A DNA stretch of 64,000 nucleotides from NCBI RefSeq assembly GCF_026162625.1, contig NZ_JAOTBD010000002.1:62001-126000 (forward strand), read 5' to 3'. Source of the DNA: Paracoccus beibuensis (lineage in GTDB: Bacteria > Pseudomonadota > Alphaproteobacteria > Rhodobacterales > Rhodobacteraceae). Below, one piece after another: positions 26,432 to 35,998 of this stretch. Numbering within the stretch: the first letter of the stretch is position 1; each line of letters begins with the position of its first letter. The notes under the pieces were generated by a model. The model did no database searches. It was not told the origin of the DNA and saw only the letters and a program-made list of their open reading frames with translations. The position numbers and the translations under genes are program-made.

Positions 26432-27883
26432 ATGAGCACGGTGATCAGGGGCGGAACGGTCGTCACGGCGGATCTGAGCTATCAAGCCGAGGTGCTGATC
26501 GAGAACGGGCGCATCGCCGCAATCGGCAAGGGACTGGTCGGGGATGAGGTCCTTGACGCGACCGGCTGTCTGATCATGCCTGGCGGGATCGACCCGCACA
26601 CGCATCTGGAGATGCCCTTCATGGGCACCTATTCCGCCGACGACTTCGAAAGCGGCACGCGGGCGGCGCTGGCTGGCGGGACCACGATGGTGGTCGACTT
26701 CGCCCTGCCCTCGCCCGGTCAAGGGCTGCTGGACGCGCTGCAGATGTGGGACAACAAGTCGGGCCGCGCGCATTGCGACTTCAGCTATCACATGGCCGTC
26801 ACCTGGTGGGGACAGCAGATCTTCGACGAGATGCAGGCGGTCGTGGATCGCGGCATCACCAGCTTCAAGCACTTCATGGCCTACAAGGGTGCACTGATGG
26901 TGAACGATGACGAGCTGTTCGCCAGCTTCCGGCGCGTCGGCGACCTGGGCGGCATTGCCATGGTCCATGCCGAAAACGGCGATGTTGTGGCCGAACTGTC
27001 CGCACGACTGCTGGCCGAAGGGAACACGGGTCCCGAGGCCCATGCCTTTTCCCGCCCGCCGCAGGTCGAGGGCGAGGCCACGAACCGCGCGATCATGGTG
27101 GCCGACATGGCGGGCGTGCCGCTTTATGTCGTGCATGTCAGCTGCGAGGACAGCCACGAGGCGATCCGCCGGGCGCGCGCGCAGGGCAAGCGGGTCTGGG
27201 GAGAGCCGTTGATCCAGCACCTGACGCTGGACGAAAGCGAATACTTCAACACGGATTGGGACCATGCCGCGCGGCGCGTCATGTCCCCGCCTTTTCGCAA
27301 CAAGCTGCACCAGGACAGCCTGTGGGCCGGCCTCCAGTCGGGCAGCCTGTCGGTCGTCGCCACCGATCACTGCGCCTTCACGACGGAACAGAAGCGCCAC
27401 GGCGTCGGCGATTTTTCCAAGATCCCGAACGGCACCGGAGGGCTGGAGGACCGGATGCCGATGTTGTGGACGCACGGCGTCGGGACCGGGCGGCTGACGC
27501 CCAACGAGTTCGTGGCCGCGACCTCGACCAATGTCGCCAAGATCCTTGGCATGTACCCTCGGAAGGGCGCGGTGCTGGTGGGCAGCGATGCGGATCTTGT
27601 GGTGTGGGACCCCGAGGCCGAAAAGACGATCACGGCGGGCGCGCAGCAGTCGGCCATCGACTACAACGTCTTCGAGGGACAGAAGGTCAAGGGACTGCCG
27701 CGGTTCACGCTGACCCGCGGTGTCGTTGCCGTGACCGAGGGCAAGGTCGACAGCCGCGAAGGTCATGGCGAATTCGTCGCGCGCGAGCCGCGCGGAACGG
27801 TCAACCGCGCCCTGTCGGCCTGGAAGGACCTGACGGCACCGCGGCCGGTTCAGCGATCCGGCATTCCGGCAAGCGGGGTCTGA
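26432..27883 (+). CDS. hydA: Dihydropyrimidinase
   Basis: A 483-residue cyclic amidohydrolase that opens dihydrouracil and dihydrothymine. Metal ligands are in GGIDPHTHLEMPFMGT, the carboxylated Lys in GITSFKHFMAYKGA, and His residues in MVHAENGD and VVHVSCED. The substrate loop (DHCAFTTEQKRHGVGDFSKI) is of dihydropyrimidinase type. The start is ATG 26432 with GAGGGC six bases before it. An in-frame ATG 12 bases upstream is possible. The stop is followed after one base by the next gene's TTG, so the operon is tightly packed. Confidence 0.93.
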   Translation: MSTVIRGGTVVTADLSYQAEVLIENGRIAAIGKGLVGDEVLDATGCLIMPGGIDPHTHLEMPFMGTYSADDFESGTRAALAGGTTMVVDFALPSPGQGLLDALQMWDNKSGRAHCDFSYHMAVTWWGQQIFDEMQAVVDRGITSFKHFMAYKGALMVNDDELFASFRRVGDLGGIAMVHAENGDVVAELSARLLAEGNTGPEAHAFSRPPQVEGEATNRAIMVADMAGVPLYVVHVSCEDSHEAIRRARAQGKRVWGEPLIQHLTLDESEYFNTDWDHAARRVMSPPFRNKLHQDSLWAGLQSGSLSVVATDHCAFTTEQKRHGVGDFSKIPNGTGGLEDRMPMLWTHGVGTGRLTPNEFVAATSTNVAKILGMYPRKGAVLVGSDADLVVWDPEAEKTITAGAQQSAIDYNVFEGQKVKGLPRFTLTRGVVAVTEGKVDSREGHGEFVAREPRGTVNRALSAWKDLTAPRPVQRSGIPASGV

Positions 27884-27884
27884 G

Positions 27885-28658
27885 TTGAGCGTCATCGAAG
27901 CGCAGCGCGTCAGCCTGACGTTCCAGACCGCCGACGGCCCTGTTCACGCATTGAAGGACGTGGACCTGACCGTCGGGCCGGGAGAGTTCGTCAGCTTCAT
28001 CGGGCCATCCGGTTGCGGCAAGACGACCTTCCTGCGCAGCATTGCCGCACTTGAAACGCCGACCGCCGGAACACTGCTGGTCAACGGGATCGATCCGGAT
28101 GCGGCGCGGCGCGCGCGGGCCTATGGCTATGTGTTCCAGGCGCCGGGACTTTATCCGTGGCGGACGATCTCGGGAAACATCTCTCTGCCGCTGGAGATCA
28201 TGGGGTTTTCCAAGTCGGACCGCGCCGAACGCATTAGCCGCGTTCTGGACCTGGTCGAGCTGTCGGGCTTTGGCGGCAGATTCCCGTGGCAGCTCTCTGG
28301 CGGGATGCAGCAACGGGCCAGCATCGCCCGGGCGCTGGCCTTCGACGCCGACATCCTGCTGATGGACGAGCCCTTCGGCGCATTGGACGAGATCGTCCGG
28401 GACCGCCTGAACGAGGCGCTGCTGACGCTGTGGCGCAAGACCGGCAAGACCATCGGCTTCGTCACCCATTCCATCCCCGAGGCGGTGTACCTTTCGACCA
28501 AGATCGTCGTGATGTCGCCGCGGCCCGGCCGGATCACGCGGGTGATCGACAGCCCCCTTCCGCCCGACCGCCCGCTGGACATCCGTGACACGCCCGAATT
28601 CATCGCCCTTGCCCACGAGGTCCGAGAGGGGCTACGCGAGGGGCACGGCAGTGACTGA
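27885..28658 (+). CDS. ABC transporter ATP-binding protein (nitrate/taurine/pyrimidine type)
   Basis: A 257-residue ATPase. Walker A is GPSGCGKTTF, the signature LSGGMQQRASIARAL, Walker B ILLMDEPFGALDE, and the H-loop FVTHSIPEA. It is of the SsuB/TauB-like class that partners NMT1-type binding proteins. The start is TTG at 27885 because no ATG fits and the frame is coupled to the preceding gene. It energises import of the substrate degraded by this operon, likely a pyrimidine or ring-opened derivative. Confidence 0.92.
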   Translation: MSVIEAQRVSLTFQTADGPVHALKDVDLTVGPGEFVSFIGPSGCGKTTFLRSIAALETPTAGTLLVNGIDPDAARRARAYGYVFQAPGLYPWRTISGNISLPLEIMGFSKSDRAERISRVLDLVELSGFGGRFPWQLSGGMQQRASIARALAFDADILLMDEPFGALDEIVRDRLNEALLTLWRKTGKTIGFVTHSIPEAVYLSTKIVVMSPRPGRITRVIDSPLPPDRPLDIRDTPEFIALAHEVREGLREGHGSD

Positions 28659-29556
28659 CGCCGCCCTGCCATCTCGCCGCCGCTGGATTGGTGCTGAAAA
28701 TGCGCTGCCGATCCTGGCCGTGATCCTGATGATCGTGGCGGTCTGGTACCTTGCCGCCATCCGCATGAACGCCAGATGGGAGCACGACCAGGCCGCCCGC
28801 GCGGGCGTCGAACTGACCCTGCCCGACCTTGTCACCCTCACCCTGACGCAGGACCGCCCGGTCCTGCCCGCGCCGCACCAGGTCGCGCAAGGGCTGTGGG
28901 ACGGGCTGGCCGGGCAGGCCGTTACCTCGCGCCGCAGCCTTGTCTGGCATGCGTGGGTGACGCTGTCGGCGACGCTGGCAGGGTTCGCCATCGGCACCGG
29001 CGCCGGCATCCTGCTGGCCGTCGGGATCGTTCACAGCCGCAGCATGGACCAGTCGGTGATGCCCTGGGCCGTCGCCAGCCAGACCGTGCCGATCCTGGCC
29101 ATCGCGCCGATGGTGATCGTGGTGCTGGCAAGTGCAGGGATCACCGGGCTGCTGCCCAAGGCGATCATCGCCGCTTGGCTGTCGTTCTTTCCCGTGCTTG
29201 TCGGGATGGTCAAGGGGCTGCGCACGCCTGACGCCATGCAACTTGACCAGATGCGATCCTGGAGCGCGAGCCGGGCTCAGGTCTTCTGGCGCCTGCGCCT
29301 GCCGTCGTCCCTGCCCTACCTGTTCGCCAGCCTCAAGGTCGCCATCGCGGCGGCGCTGGTCGGGACTATCGTCGGTGAATTGCCGGCGGGGGCGACGGCG
29401 GGCCTGGGCGCGCGGCTCTTGTCGGGCAGCTATTACGGGCAGACCGTGCAGATCTGGGCGGCGCTGTTCGCTGCGGCCTTTCTTGCGGCCGGGCTGGTCG
29501 CGCTGGTCAGCCTGATCGAGCGGCGGGTGCTGGCTCGGATGGGATTGGCAAGATGA
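28651..29556 (+). CDS. ABC transporter permease 1
   Basis: A 301-residue inner-membrane permease with about six hydrophobic segments. The first is ILAVILMIVAVWYLAAIRM, and ~70 residues of periplasmic sequence follow it. The EAA coupling loop is QLDQMRSWSASRAQVFWRLRLP. The start is GTG at 28651 behind GAGGGG, overlapping the ATPase stop by eight bases. The longer in-frame start at 28585 would read deep into the ATPase gene. It forms a heterodimer with the next gene's product. Confidence 0.9.
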   Translation: MTDAALPSRRRWIGAENALPILAVILMIVAVWYLAAIRMNARWEHDQAARAGVELTLPDLVTLTLTQDRPVLPAPHQVAQGLWDGLAGQAVTSRRSLVWHAWVTLSATLAGFAIGTGAGILLAVGIVHSRSMDQSVMPWAVASQTVPILAIAPMVIVVLASAGITGLLPKAIIAAWLSFFPVLVGMVKGLRTPDAMQLDQMRSWSASRAQVFWRLRLPSSLPYLFASLKVAIAAALVGTIVGELPAGATAGLGARLLSGSYYGQTVQIWAALFAAAFLAAGLVALVSLIERRVLARMGLAR

Positions 29557-30485
29557 ACGGGCGGAAGATGGCGCGCACGTATTTCTTCCTCCAGAACCTG
29601 CAGTTCGTGGCCGGGATCGTCATCGCGCTAGTGGCCGCCCGGTGGCTGGCCCCCAAGGCCGCGCCGCTGCTTGCGCTGTGGCTTCTCGCCTGGCTGCTGA
29701 ACACCTGGCTGGCCGGTTTTAACACCCGCCTGACGCGCGCCCTGGTCCCGCTGATCTTCGGCGCCACCATCATCGCCCTGTGGGAGATGATGGTCACGAA
29801 CTACCACGTACCGCCCGTCATCCTGCCCGCGCCCAGCCAAATCGCCGCCAGCTTTGCTGCCAACGGCAGCATCCTGTGGACCGACTTCCTGCAGACGATC
29901 CTGCGCGGCGCGCTGACGGGCTGGCTGATCGGGGCCGCCGCCGCCGTGCTGACCGCAGTCGCCATCGACCGCAGCCCGTTCCTGCAGCGCGGGTTGCTGC
30001 CCATCGGCAACTTCGTAGCCGCCCTGCCCATCGTCGGCATCGCGCCGATCCTGGTCATGTGGTTCGGCTTCGACTGGCAGTCGAAGGCCGCCGTGGTGGT
30101 CGTGATGGTGTTCTTTCCGATCCTGGTGAACATGGTCGCGGGCCTGAAGGCCACGGACGCGATGCAGCGCGACCTGATGGCCAGTTGGGCCGCGCCCTAT
30201 GGGGCAAGCCTATGGAAGCTGCGCCTGCCGGCAGCGGCGCCGTTCCTCTTCAACGGACTGAAGATCACGACGACGCTGGCGCTGATCGGCGCCATCGTGG
30301 CCGAGTTCTTCGGCAGCCCCACGCGCGGCATGGGGTTCCGGATCTCGACCGCCGTGGGGCGTCTGGACCTGCCGCTGGTTTGGGCAGAGATTGTCGTGGC
30401 GGCGCTTGCGGGAACGCTGTTCTATGGACTTGTGGCGCTGATCGAAAAGAAGGTGACGTTCTGGCACCCGTCGCAGCGCAACTGA
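29553..30485 (+). CDS. ABC transporter permease 2
   Basis: A 310-residue permease. Two extra N-terminal membrane segments (YFFLQNLQFVAGIVIALVAA and LLALWLLAWLLN) precede the six-helix core. The EAA loop is QRDLMASWAAPYGASLWKLRLP. It overlaps permease 1 by ATGA (29553-29556), so the two are translationally coupled. Two different permeases in one importer are usual for the NMT1-linked transporters of alphaproteobacteria. Confidence 0.9.
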   Translation: MNGRKMARTYFFLQNLQFVAGIVIALVAARWLAPKAAPLLALWLLAWLLNTWLAGFNTRLTRALVPLIFGATIIALWEMMVTNYHVPPVILPAPSQIAASFAANGSILWTDFLQTILRGALTGWLIGAAAAVLTAVAIDRSPFLQRGLLPIGNFVAALPIVGIAPILVMWFGFDWQSKAAVVVVMVFFPILVNMVAGLKATDAMQRDLMASWAAPYGASLWKLRLPAAAPFLFNGLKITTTLALIGAIVAEFFGSPTRGMGFRISTAVGRLDLPLVWAEIVVAALAGTLFYGLVALIEKKVTFWHPSQRN

Positions 30486-30519
30486 CCGGGGCCCCGCCCC
30501 ACCAACAGGAGAGTGAGGA

Positions 30520-31503
30520 ATGACAAGATTGATGACGGGCGCCGCGGCCCTTGCGCTGTTGACCGGAACCGCGCAGGCCGGCGAGCTGACGCTGCAGCTG
30601 AAATGGGTAACCCAAGCCCAGTTCGCCGGATATTACGTCGCGCAGGAAAAGGGCTTTTACGAGGAAGAGGGCGTCGATGTCACCATCCTTCCGGGCGGAC
30701 CGGACATTGCGCCGACGCAGGTGCTGGCGGGCGGCGGGGCCGATCTGATCGTCGAATGGATGCCCGCCGCGCTGGCCGCCCGGGAAAAGGGCCTGCCGCT
30801 GGTCAATATCGCGCAGCCCTTCAAGTCGTCGGGCATGATGCTGACCTGCCTGAAGGAGACCGGGATCGAGAATCCGGAGACCGACTTTGCCGGGAAGACG
30901 CTTGGCGTCTGGTTCGCCGGCAACGAATACCCGTTCCTGTCCTGGATGAACACGCTCGGCCTCTCGACCGAAGGCGGCCCCGAGGGTGTGACCGTGCTGA
31001 AGCAGGGCTTCAACGTCGATCCGCTGCTGCAGAAGCAGGCCGCCTGCATCAGCACCATGACCTATAACGAATATGGTCAGGTGCTGGATGCGGGCCTGAC
31101 GCCCGAGGATCTGGTGACCTTCAAGTACGAGGATCAGGGCGTGGCGACCCTGGAAGACGGGCTCTACGTGCTGGAAAGCACGCTGGAGGACCCCGAGAAG
31201 GTGACCGACCTGGTCCGCTTCGTCCGCGCCAGCATGAAGGGCTGGCAATACGCGGCCGAGCACCCCGAGGAAGCGGCCGAGATCGTGCTGGAGAACGACG
31301 AGACCGGCGCGCAGACCATCGAGCATCAGACCCGCATGGTGACCGAGATCGCCAAGCTGCTGGAAGGGTCGAACGGCACGCTGGAAGAGGCCGACTATCA
31401 GCGGACCGTGGACATCCTGCTGTCGGGCGGATCGGACCCGGTGATCAGCGCCGCACCCGAAGGGGCCTGGGTGTCGACGATCACCGACCGCGCCTTCGAC
31501 TGA
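30520..31503 (+). CDS. ABC transporter substrate-binding protein (NMT1/THI5-like)
   Basis: A 327-residue periplasmic binding protein. The signal peptide is MTRLMTGAAALALLTGTAQA, followed by LTLQLKWVTQAQFAGYYVAQ, the start of the NMT1/THI5 fold that binds pyrimidine-like rings. GGGADLIVEWMPAALAAREKG is the hinge-side motif. Being last in a dihydropyrimidinase operon, its ligand is probably uracil, thymine, a dihydropyrimidine or a ureido acid, but the pocket cannot be read from sequence. An AGGAGAGTGAGGA site precedes the ATG. Confidence 0.9.
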   Translation: MTRLMTGAAALALLTGTAQAGELTLQLKWVTQAQFAGYYVAQEKGFYEEEGVDVTILPGGPDIAPTQVLAGGGADLIVEWMPAALAAREKGLPLVNIAQPFKSSGMMLTCLKETGIENPETDFAGKTLGVWFAGNEYPFLSWMNTLGLSTEGGPEGVTVLKQGFNVDPLLQKQAACISTMTYNEYGQVLDAGLTPEDLVTFKYEDQGVATLEDGLYVLESTLEDPEKVTDLVRFVRASMKGWQYAAEHPEEAAEIVLENDETGAQTIEHQTRMVTEIAKLLEGSNGTLEEADYQRTVDILLSGGSDPVISAAPEGAWVSTITDRAFD

Positions 31504-31506
31504 AGC

Positions 31507-31523
31507 GACGGGCGCGGCCCGTC
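31507..31523. terminator. Hairpin between convergent operons
   Basis: GACGGGC-GCG-GCCCGTC is a perfect seven-base-pair stem four bases after the binding-protein stop. It overlaps the RND pump stop on the other strand. There is no T-run. Confidence 0.45.
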
Positions 31524-34500
31524 ATCCGGCGGGCTGCGCCACCCCCTGCCCCTTTTCGGCCCGGCGCAGCCGCCGCCGCCCGTCCCAGGCCAGCAGCGTC
31601 GGCGTCAGCAGCAGCGTGACAACCGTCGCGACCACCAGCCCCCCGGCGATGCCGGTAGACAGCTGGATCCAGAACTGCCCGGAGGGCGCGCCGAAGAAGA
31701 GGTCTCGGCCCACGAAGTCGATGGTCATGCCCATGACCATCGGCAAAAGCCCGATCACCGTAGTCGAGGCGGTCAGGATCACCGGGCGGAACCGCTCGGC
31801 CGCGGCGCGCCGGGCGGCGCGGTCGGGGTCCATCCCCGCATCGCGATGTTCGTTGTAGGCGTCGATCAGCACAATGTTGTTGTTCACCACCACGCCCGCC
31901 AGCGCCATGATGCCGATCCCGCTCATCACGATGGAAAACGCCTCTTGCCGGATCATCAGGCCCAGGAAGACACCCGCGATCGAAAAGATGATCGCGGTCA
32001 GCACCAGGAACGCCTGGTAAAAGCTGTTCATCTGGATCAGCAGGATCGTGAACATCAGGAACACGGCCGCGACGAATGCGCCCATCAGGAAGGTCATCGC
32101 CTCCTCCTGGTCCTCGATCTCGCCGCCGAACTCGACCTCGACGCCCTCCGGCAGGTCGGCCTGCGCGATGGCGGCGTCGATGCGGTCAAGTTCGGCTTGA
32201 AGTGTGCTGCCGGGGGCGAGGTCGGCCGTCAGCGTCTGGGTTTCGCGTCCGGCGATGCGGGTGATCGCGGCCGGCGCGGGCGCCGGCACGATCTGCACCA
32301 CGTTCGAGATCGGCACCTGCTGCCCCGAGGCCGCTGCCACCCGAAGCGACGCCAGGTTCTCAAGGTTCCGCTGGTCGGCCGGATAGCGCAGGACGATGTC
32401 GACCTCGTCATCGGCGAAGTCGGGCAAATAGGTGCCCAGGATGACGCCGTTGGTCAGAAGCTGCACGGCGGTGCCGATGGTGTTCATGTCGACGCCGTAG
32501 CGCGCGGCCTCCTCGCGGTCGACCATCAGCCGGATCTCGGGGTTGGGGCGGGGCGTGTCGTTGACGATGTCGACGAAGCTGCCCTGTTCCTCCATCAACC
32601 GCTCGACCGTCGTGGCGGCCTGCTGCAGTGCCTCGCGGCTGTCGGCGGACACCTCGATCTGGACCGGGCGCGCCGCTGCGGGACCGGACGACGCGGCCTC
32701 GATCTGAATGCCGACGCCCGGAACCTCGGTGGCCGCTGCCCGCATCTGTTCGATCAGGTCGGGCGAACGGACACGGGTGCGCCAGTCGGTGAACTCGACC
32801 TGGATCTGTCCGATCACGTCGCTGGCCAGGCTGGAGCGCACACGCTCCTCGACCGAGCCGATGGTGCGGGCGTAAAGCCGCTCGATCCCCTCGAAATCCA
32901 GCAGGCGCCGTTCGACAAGGCGGACCAGCTGATCGCTTTCCTGCACCGACAGGTTGCCGTTCGCGGTGATCTGGACCTGAGCCCGTTCGGCGTCGGTTTC
33001 GGGAAAGAACTCCACGCCCCGGCCCAGTTGCCCATAGGCATAGAACACGACAAGGATGCCCAGCACAGCCAGCCCCAGCGTCGCGCCCGGCCGCTTGATC
33101 GTCCAGCCCGAAAAGCGGTTCATGAAGGATGGCACCTCGTCTTCGTCGGGCTCGGGCGGCAGGTTCTGGCCGCCGCCCAGCACAGTTCCGGACACGGGCA
33201 CGAAGATCAGCGCCATCAGCAGCGACATCGACAAGGTCGCGATCATGGTCGCCGGAAGGTAGAACATGAACTGGCCCGCCAGGCCCGGCCAGAACAGTAG
33301 CGGAAAGAAAACCGCCAGCGTCGTCGCGGTCGAGGCGATGATCGGCCAGGACATGCGCTGCGCGGCCAGCCGGAAGGCGGTGCGCTTGGACTTGCCCTGC
33401 GCAATCAGCCGTTCGCCCAGTTCCACCACGACGATGGCCCCGTCGACCAGCATGCCGACCACCAGGATCAGCGCGAAAAGAACGATCACGTTCAGCGTGA
33501 AGCCGAGCGACCAGATGATCAGGATGCCGCCGAGAAACGATCCCGGAATGGCGACGGCCACCAGCAGCGAGGCGCGCACACCCAGGAACAGGACCGTCAC
33601 CAGCATGACCAGCACCACGGCCGCGATCACGTTGTTCTGCAGGTCCGACAGCAGGTCGCGCATCTCCTTGGACTGGTCGTTCATGAAGACGACGTCGACT
33701 TGGTTCGGCCAGTCTGCGCGCGCACTCTCGACGACGTCGCGGACGGCCCCGACGGTGTCGATGATGTTGGCGCCCGCGGATTTGCGCACGTCGATCGCCA
33801 GCGCCGGCTGGCCGTCGATGCGGGCAAAGCTGGTCGGGTCTTCGAACGTCTGGCGCACCTCTGCCAGGTCGCGGACGCGCAGCACTGTCGGGCCGTCGAC
33901 CAGCACCGGGATCGACAGGACCTCGTCCAGCTGAACGACTGTGCCGGGGATCGACACGCCGATGCGCCCTGCCCCGTTGTCAAACGAGCCTACCGCGATC
34001 AGCTGGTTGTTTGCCTGCACCGCCTGCGTCAGCTGGGTCGGAGAGATGCCATAGGTCTCCATCAGCAGCGGGTCGATCAGGATCTCCAGCTGGTCCTCTC
34101 GCTCGCCGGTCAGGTCGGCCTGCAGGACGCCGCTGACCGTCTCGATCTCGTCGCTGAGGTCGCGGCCAAGCCGGATCAGGTCGCGTTCGGGGACGTGGCC
34201 TGACAGCGCGACGGTCAGGATCGGAAAGGTCGACATGTCGATTTCGCGCACGAAGGGGCCATCGGCCTCGGGCGGAATGTCGGGCTCGGCGTCGTCCACG
34301 GCGTCCTTGACCGATTGCAGCGCCTGGTCCTGATCGAAGCCCGGCTCGAATTCCAGCGTGACCGAGGCGAAGCCCTCGCTGGCCACGGTCTCCATCCGCC
34401 GCAGCCCGTCCAGCGAATTCACCTGCCGTTCGATCGGCTCGGCCAGCAGGGTCGCCGAATCTTCGGCGCTGACGCCGCTATAGGTGACGTTGACGATGAA

Positions 34501-34635
34501 GATCGGGATGTCGACCTCTGGCATCGATTCCTTGGGAATCGTCACATAGGCGAGGGCGCCAGACAGGATCAGCGCCACCATCGTCAGAATGACGGTCCGG
34601 GCGCGGGAAAATGCGGCGGTGATCAGCGCGTTCAT
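31522..34635 (-). CDS. RND-family efflux pump, inner-membrane transporter
   Basis: A 1037-residue proton-driven transporter with 12 predicted membrane helices and two large periplasmic loops. The first helix is ARTVILTMVALILSGALAYV. GDFVF-like motifs of RND pumps appear around LVVGMLVDGAIVVVELGERL and GIMALAGVVVNNNIVLIDAYNE. It ends in a short cytoplasmic tail. The subgroup resembles hydrophobic/amphiphilic exporters (HAE-like). The start is ATG 34635 (MNALITAAFSRAR), seven bases after the adaptor gene. No outer-membrane channel gene is in the window, so it probably uses a TolC encoded elsewhere. The substrate is unknown. Confidence 0.93.
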   Translation of the reverse strand: MNALITAAFSRARTVILTMVALILSGALAYVTIPKESMPEVDIPIFIVNVTYSGVSAEDSATLLAEPIERQVNSLDGLRRMETVASEGFASVTLEFEPGFDQDQALQSVKDAVDDAEPDIPPEADGPFVREIDMSTFPILTVALSGHVPERDLIRLGRDLSDEIETVSGVLQADLTGEREDQLEILIDPLLMETYGISPTQLTQAVQANNQLIAVGSFDNGAGRIGVSIPGTVVQLDEVLSIPVLVDGPTVLRVRDLAEVRQTFEDPTSFARIDGQPALAIDVRKSAGANIIDTVGAVRDVVESARADWPNQVDVVFMNDQSKEMRDLLSDLQNNVIAAVVLVMLVTVLFLGVRASLLVAVAIPGSFLGGILIIWSLGFTLNVIVLFALILVVGMLVDGAIVVVELGERLIAQGKSKRTAFRLAAQRMSWPIIASTATTLAVFFPLLFWPGLAGQFMFYLPATMIATLSMSLLMALIFVPVSGTVLGGGQNLPPEPDEDEVPSFMNRFSGWTIKRPGATLGLAVLGILVVFYAYGQLGRGVEFFPETDAERAQVQITANGNLSVQESDQLVRLVERRLLDFEGIERLYARTIGSVEERVRSSLASDVIGQIQVEFTDWRTRVRSPDLIEQMRAAATEVPGVGIQIEAASSGPAAARPVQIEVSADSREALQQAATTVERLMEEQGSFVDIVNDTPRPNPEIRLMVDREEAARYGVDMNTIGTAVQLLTNGVILGTYLPDFADDEVDIVLRYPADQRNLENLASLRVAAASGQQVPISNVVQIVPAPAPAAITRIAGRETQTLTADLAPGSTLQAELDRIDAAIAQADLPEGVEVEFGGEIEDQEEAMTFLMGAFVAAVFLMFTILLIQMNSFYQAFLVLTAIIFSIAGVFLGLMIRQEAFSIVMSGIGIMALAGVVVNNNIVLIDAYNEHRDAGMDPDRAARRAAAERFRPVILTASTTVIGLLPMVMGMTIDFVGRDLFFGAPSGQFWIQLSTGIAGGLVVATVVTLLLTPTLLAWDGRRRLRRAEKGQGVAQPAG

Positions 34636-34642
34636 CGGCCCC

Positions 34643-35824
34643 TCATTCGACCTGCGGATCGCGCATCTCGCCCGCATTGGCCGCGCCCAGAAGGGCCGCC
34701 GCGCTGTCGGGGTCCTGAATGTCGGGGGATTCAGCCGTGTCGCCAAGCACGCCGCGGTAGGCCTCGGGCGTTTCGCTGACGCGGGCCTTCTGGCCGTCCT
34801 GCAGCGCACCTTGCGAGATCGTGACGATCCGTGCCTGATCGGGCAAGCCCGTCACCCACAAAGCCTCGGCCTTGGCCTGAACGATGTCGACCGGCTGAAA
34901 GCGCAGCGTCTCGCCGTCACCGTCGACGGTGAATACGCCGATCCGGCCCGCATCGTCCAGCCGGATCAGCGCCGGAGAGATCCGGTGCGCCGTCACCTCG
35001 TCCATCGGAAGCGCAATTTCCGCGCTGAGACCCGCGGGAATATCCTCGCCGGGGTTCAAGATTTCCAGCTCGACCTCGAAAGTCCGTGTTTCGGCGGTCG
35101 CCACGGGGGCGATGAAGCTGACTTCGGCCTCGGTCTCCCGGCCGCCCTGGAAGGTGACATGCGCCGTCTGGCCCAGGTGGACCGACGAGATCTCGTTCTG
35201 GCGCACCTCGACCTCGGCGATCAGCGGGTCGATGTTTACGATCTCCAGCACGTCGCCGCCCGGCTGGACGAAGCTGCCGATCTCGGCGATGACGTCGCTG
35301 ACCGTGCCGGTGATCGGCGCCTCGAGCGTGGTGTTCTGCAGCTCCAGCTCGGCGGCCCGCACCTCGGCCCGCGCGGCCTCCAGTGCGGCAAACCGTTCCT
35401 GAAGCTCGGCCTCGGAGGTCACGCCGCGTTCCTGAAGCTGGCGCGCCGCATCATAGTCCCGCTCGGCCGAGCGAAGTCCAGCTTCGGCCCGCGCCAGAGA
35501 GGCTTCGCGATCATCCGCCGACAGGCGTGCCAGTTGCTCGCCCGCCCGGACGTCGATGCCCTGCCGGACGACCTCTTCGACGATCCCGCCCGTCCTGGCC
35601 CGCAGGATCGAGGTCTGGTTCGGCACCACGTTGCCAAAGAGGACGGTTCGCGGCTGGATCACTTCGGCCTCGGCCAGGCTGGCCGCGACTTCGGGAACCT
35701 GAACCTCGATCGGCTGCGCCTTCTCGGGGGGCTGGCGGTTCAGCATTCCGCCGCCGATCCAGAAGACGAGAAACCCGAGGATCGCAAGGAAGACCAGGGT
35801 AGAAGAGGACAAGATACGCGACAT
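34643..35824 (-). CDS. RND efflux periplasmic adaptor (HlyD/MFP family)
   Basis: A 393-residue membrane-fusion protein. An N-terminal anchor (STLVFLAILGFLVFWIGGGM) is followed by the beta-barrel and lipoyl halves (TGGIVEEVVRQGIDVRAGEQL and TLEAPITGTVSDVIAEIGSF). These flank a coiled-coil hairpin of Ala, Glu and Arg repeats. It bridges the RND transporter to an outer-membrane channel. The start is ATG 35824 (MSRILSSS); the frame to 35932 has no anchor-compatible extension. First gene of the two-gene operon. Confidence 0.92.
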   Translation of the reverse strand: MSRILSSSTLVFLAILGFLVFWIGGGMLNRQPPEKAQPIEVQVPEVAASLAEAEVIQPRTVLFGNVVPNQTSILRARTGGIVEEVVRQGIDVRAGEQLARLSADDREASLARAEAGLRSAERDYDAARQLQERGVTSEAELQERFAALEAARAEVRAAELELQNTTLEAPITGTVSDVIAEIGSFVQPGGDVLEIVNIDPLIAEVEVRQNEISSVHLGQTAHVTFQGGRETEAEVSFIAPVATAETRTFEVELEILNPGEDIPAGLSAEIALPMDEVTAHRISPALIRLDDAGRIGVFTVDGDGETLRFQPVDIVQAKAEALWVTGLPDQARIVTISQGALQDGQKARVSETPEAYRGVLGDTAESPDIQDPDSAAALLGAANAGEMRDPQVE

Positions 35825-35998
35825 CACCAATCCAGATCCGATGGGACGGCAGATATCGCCGCCGGACGGGACGCGCCCCGCGGGACAGTCCGCCGTTGCC
35901 CGATATTTGGGAAGTGCGGCCGCATTGGTCAACCGCTCTGCGACAAGAGAGACCAGGGAAGCAGTAAGGGGCTGTAGACGACGCGCCTGCGTGCGACT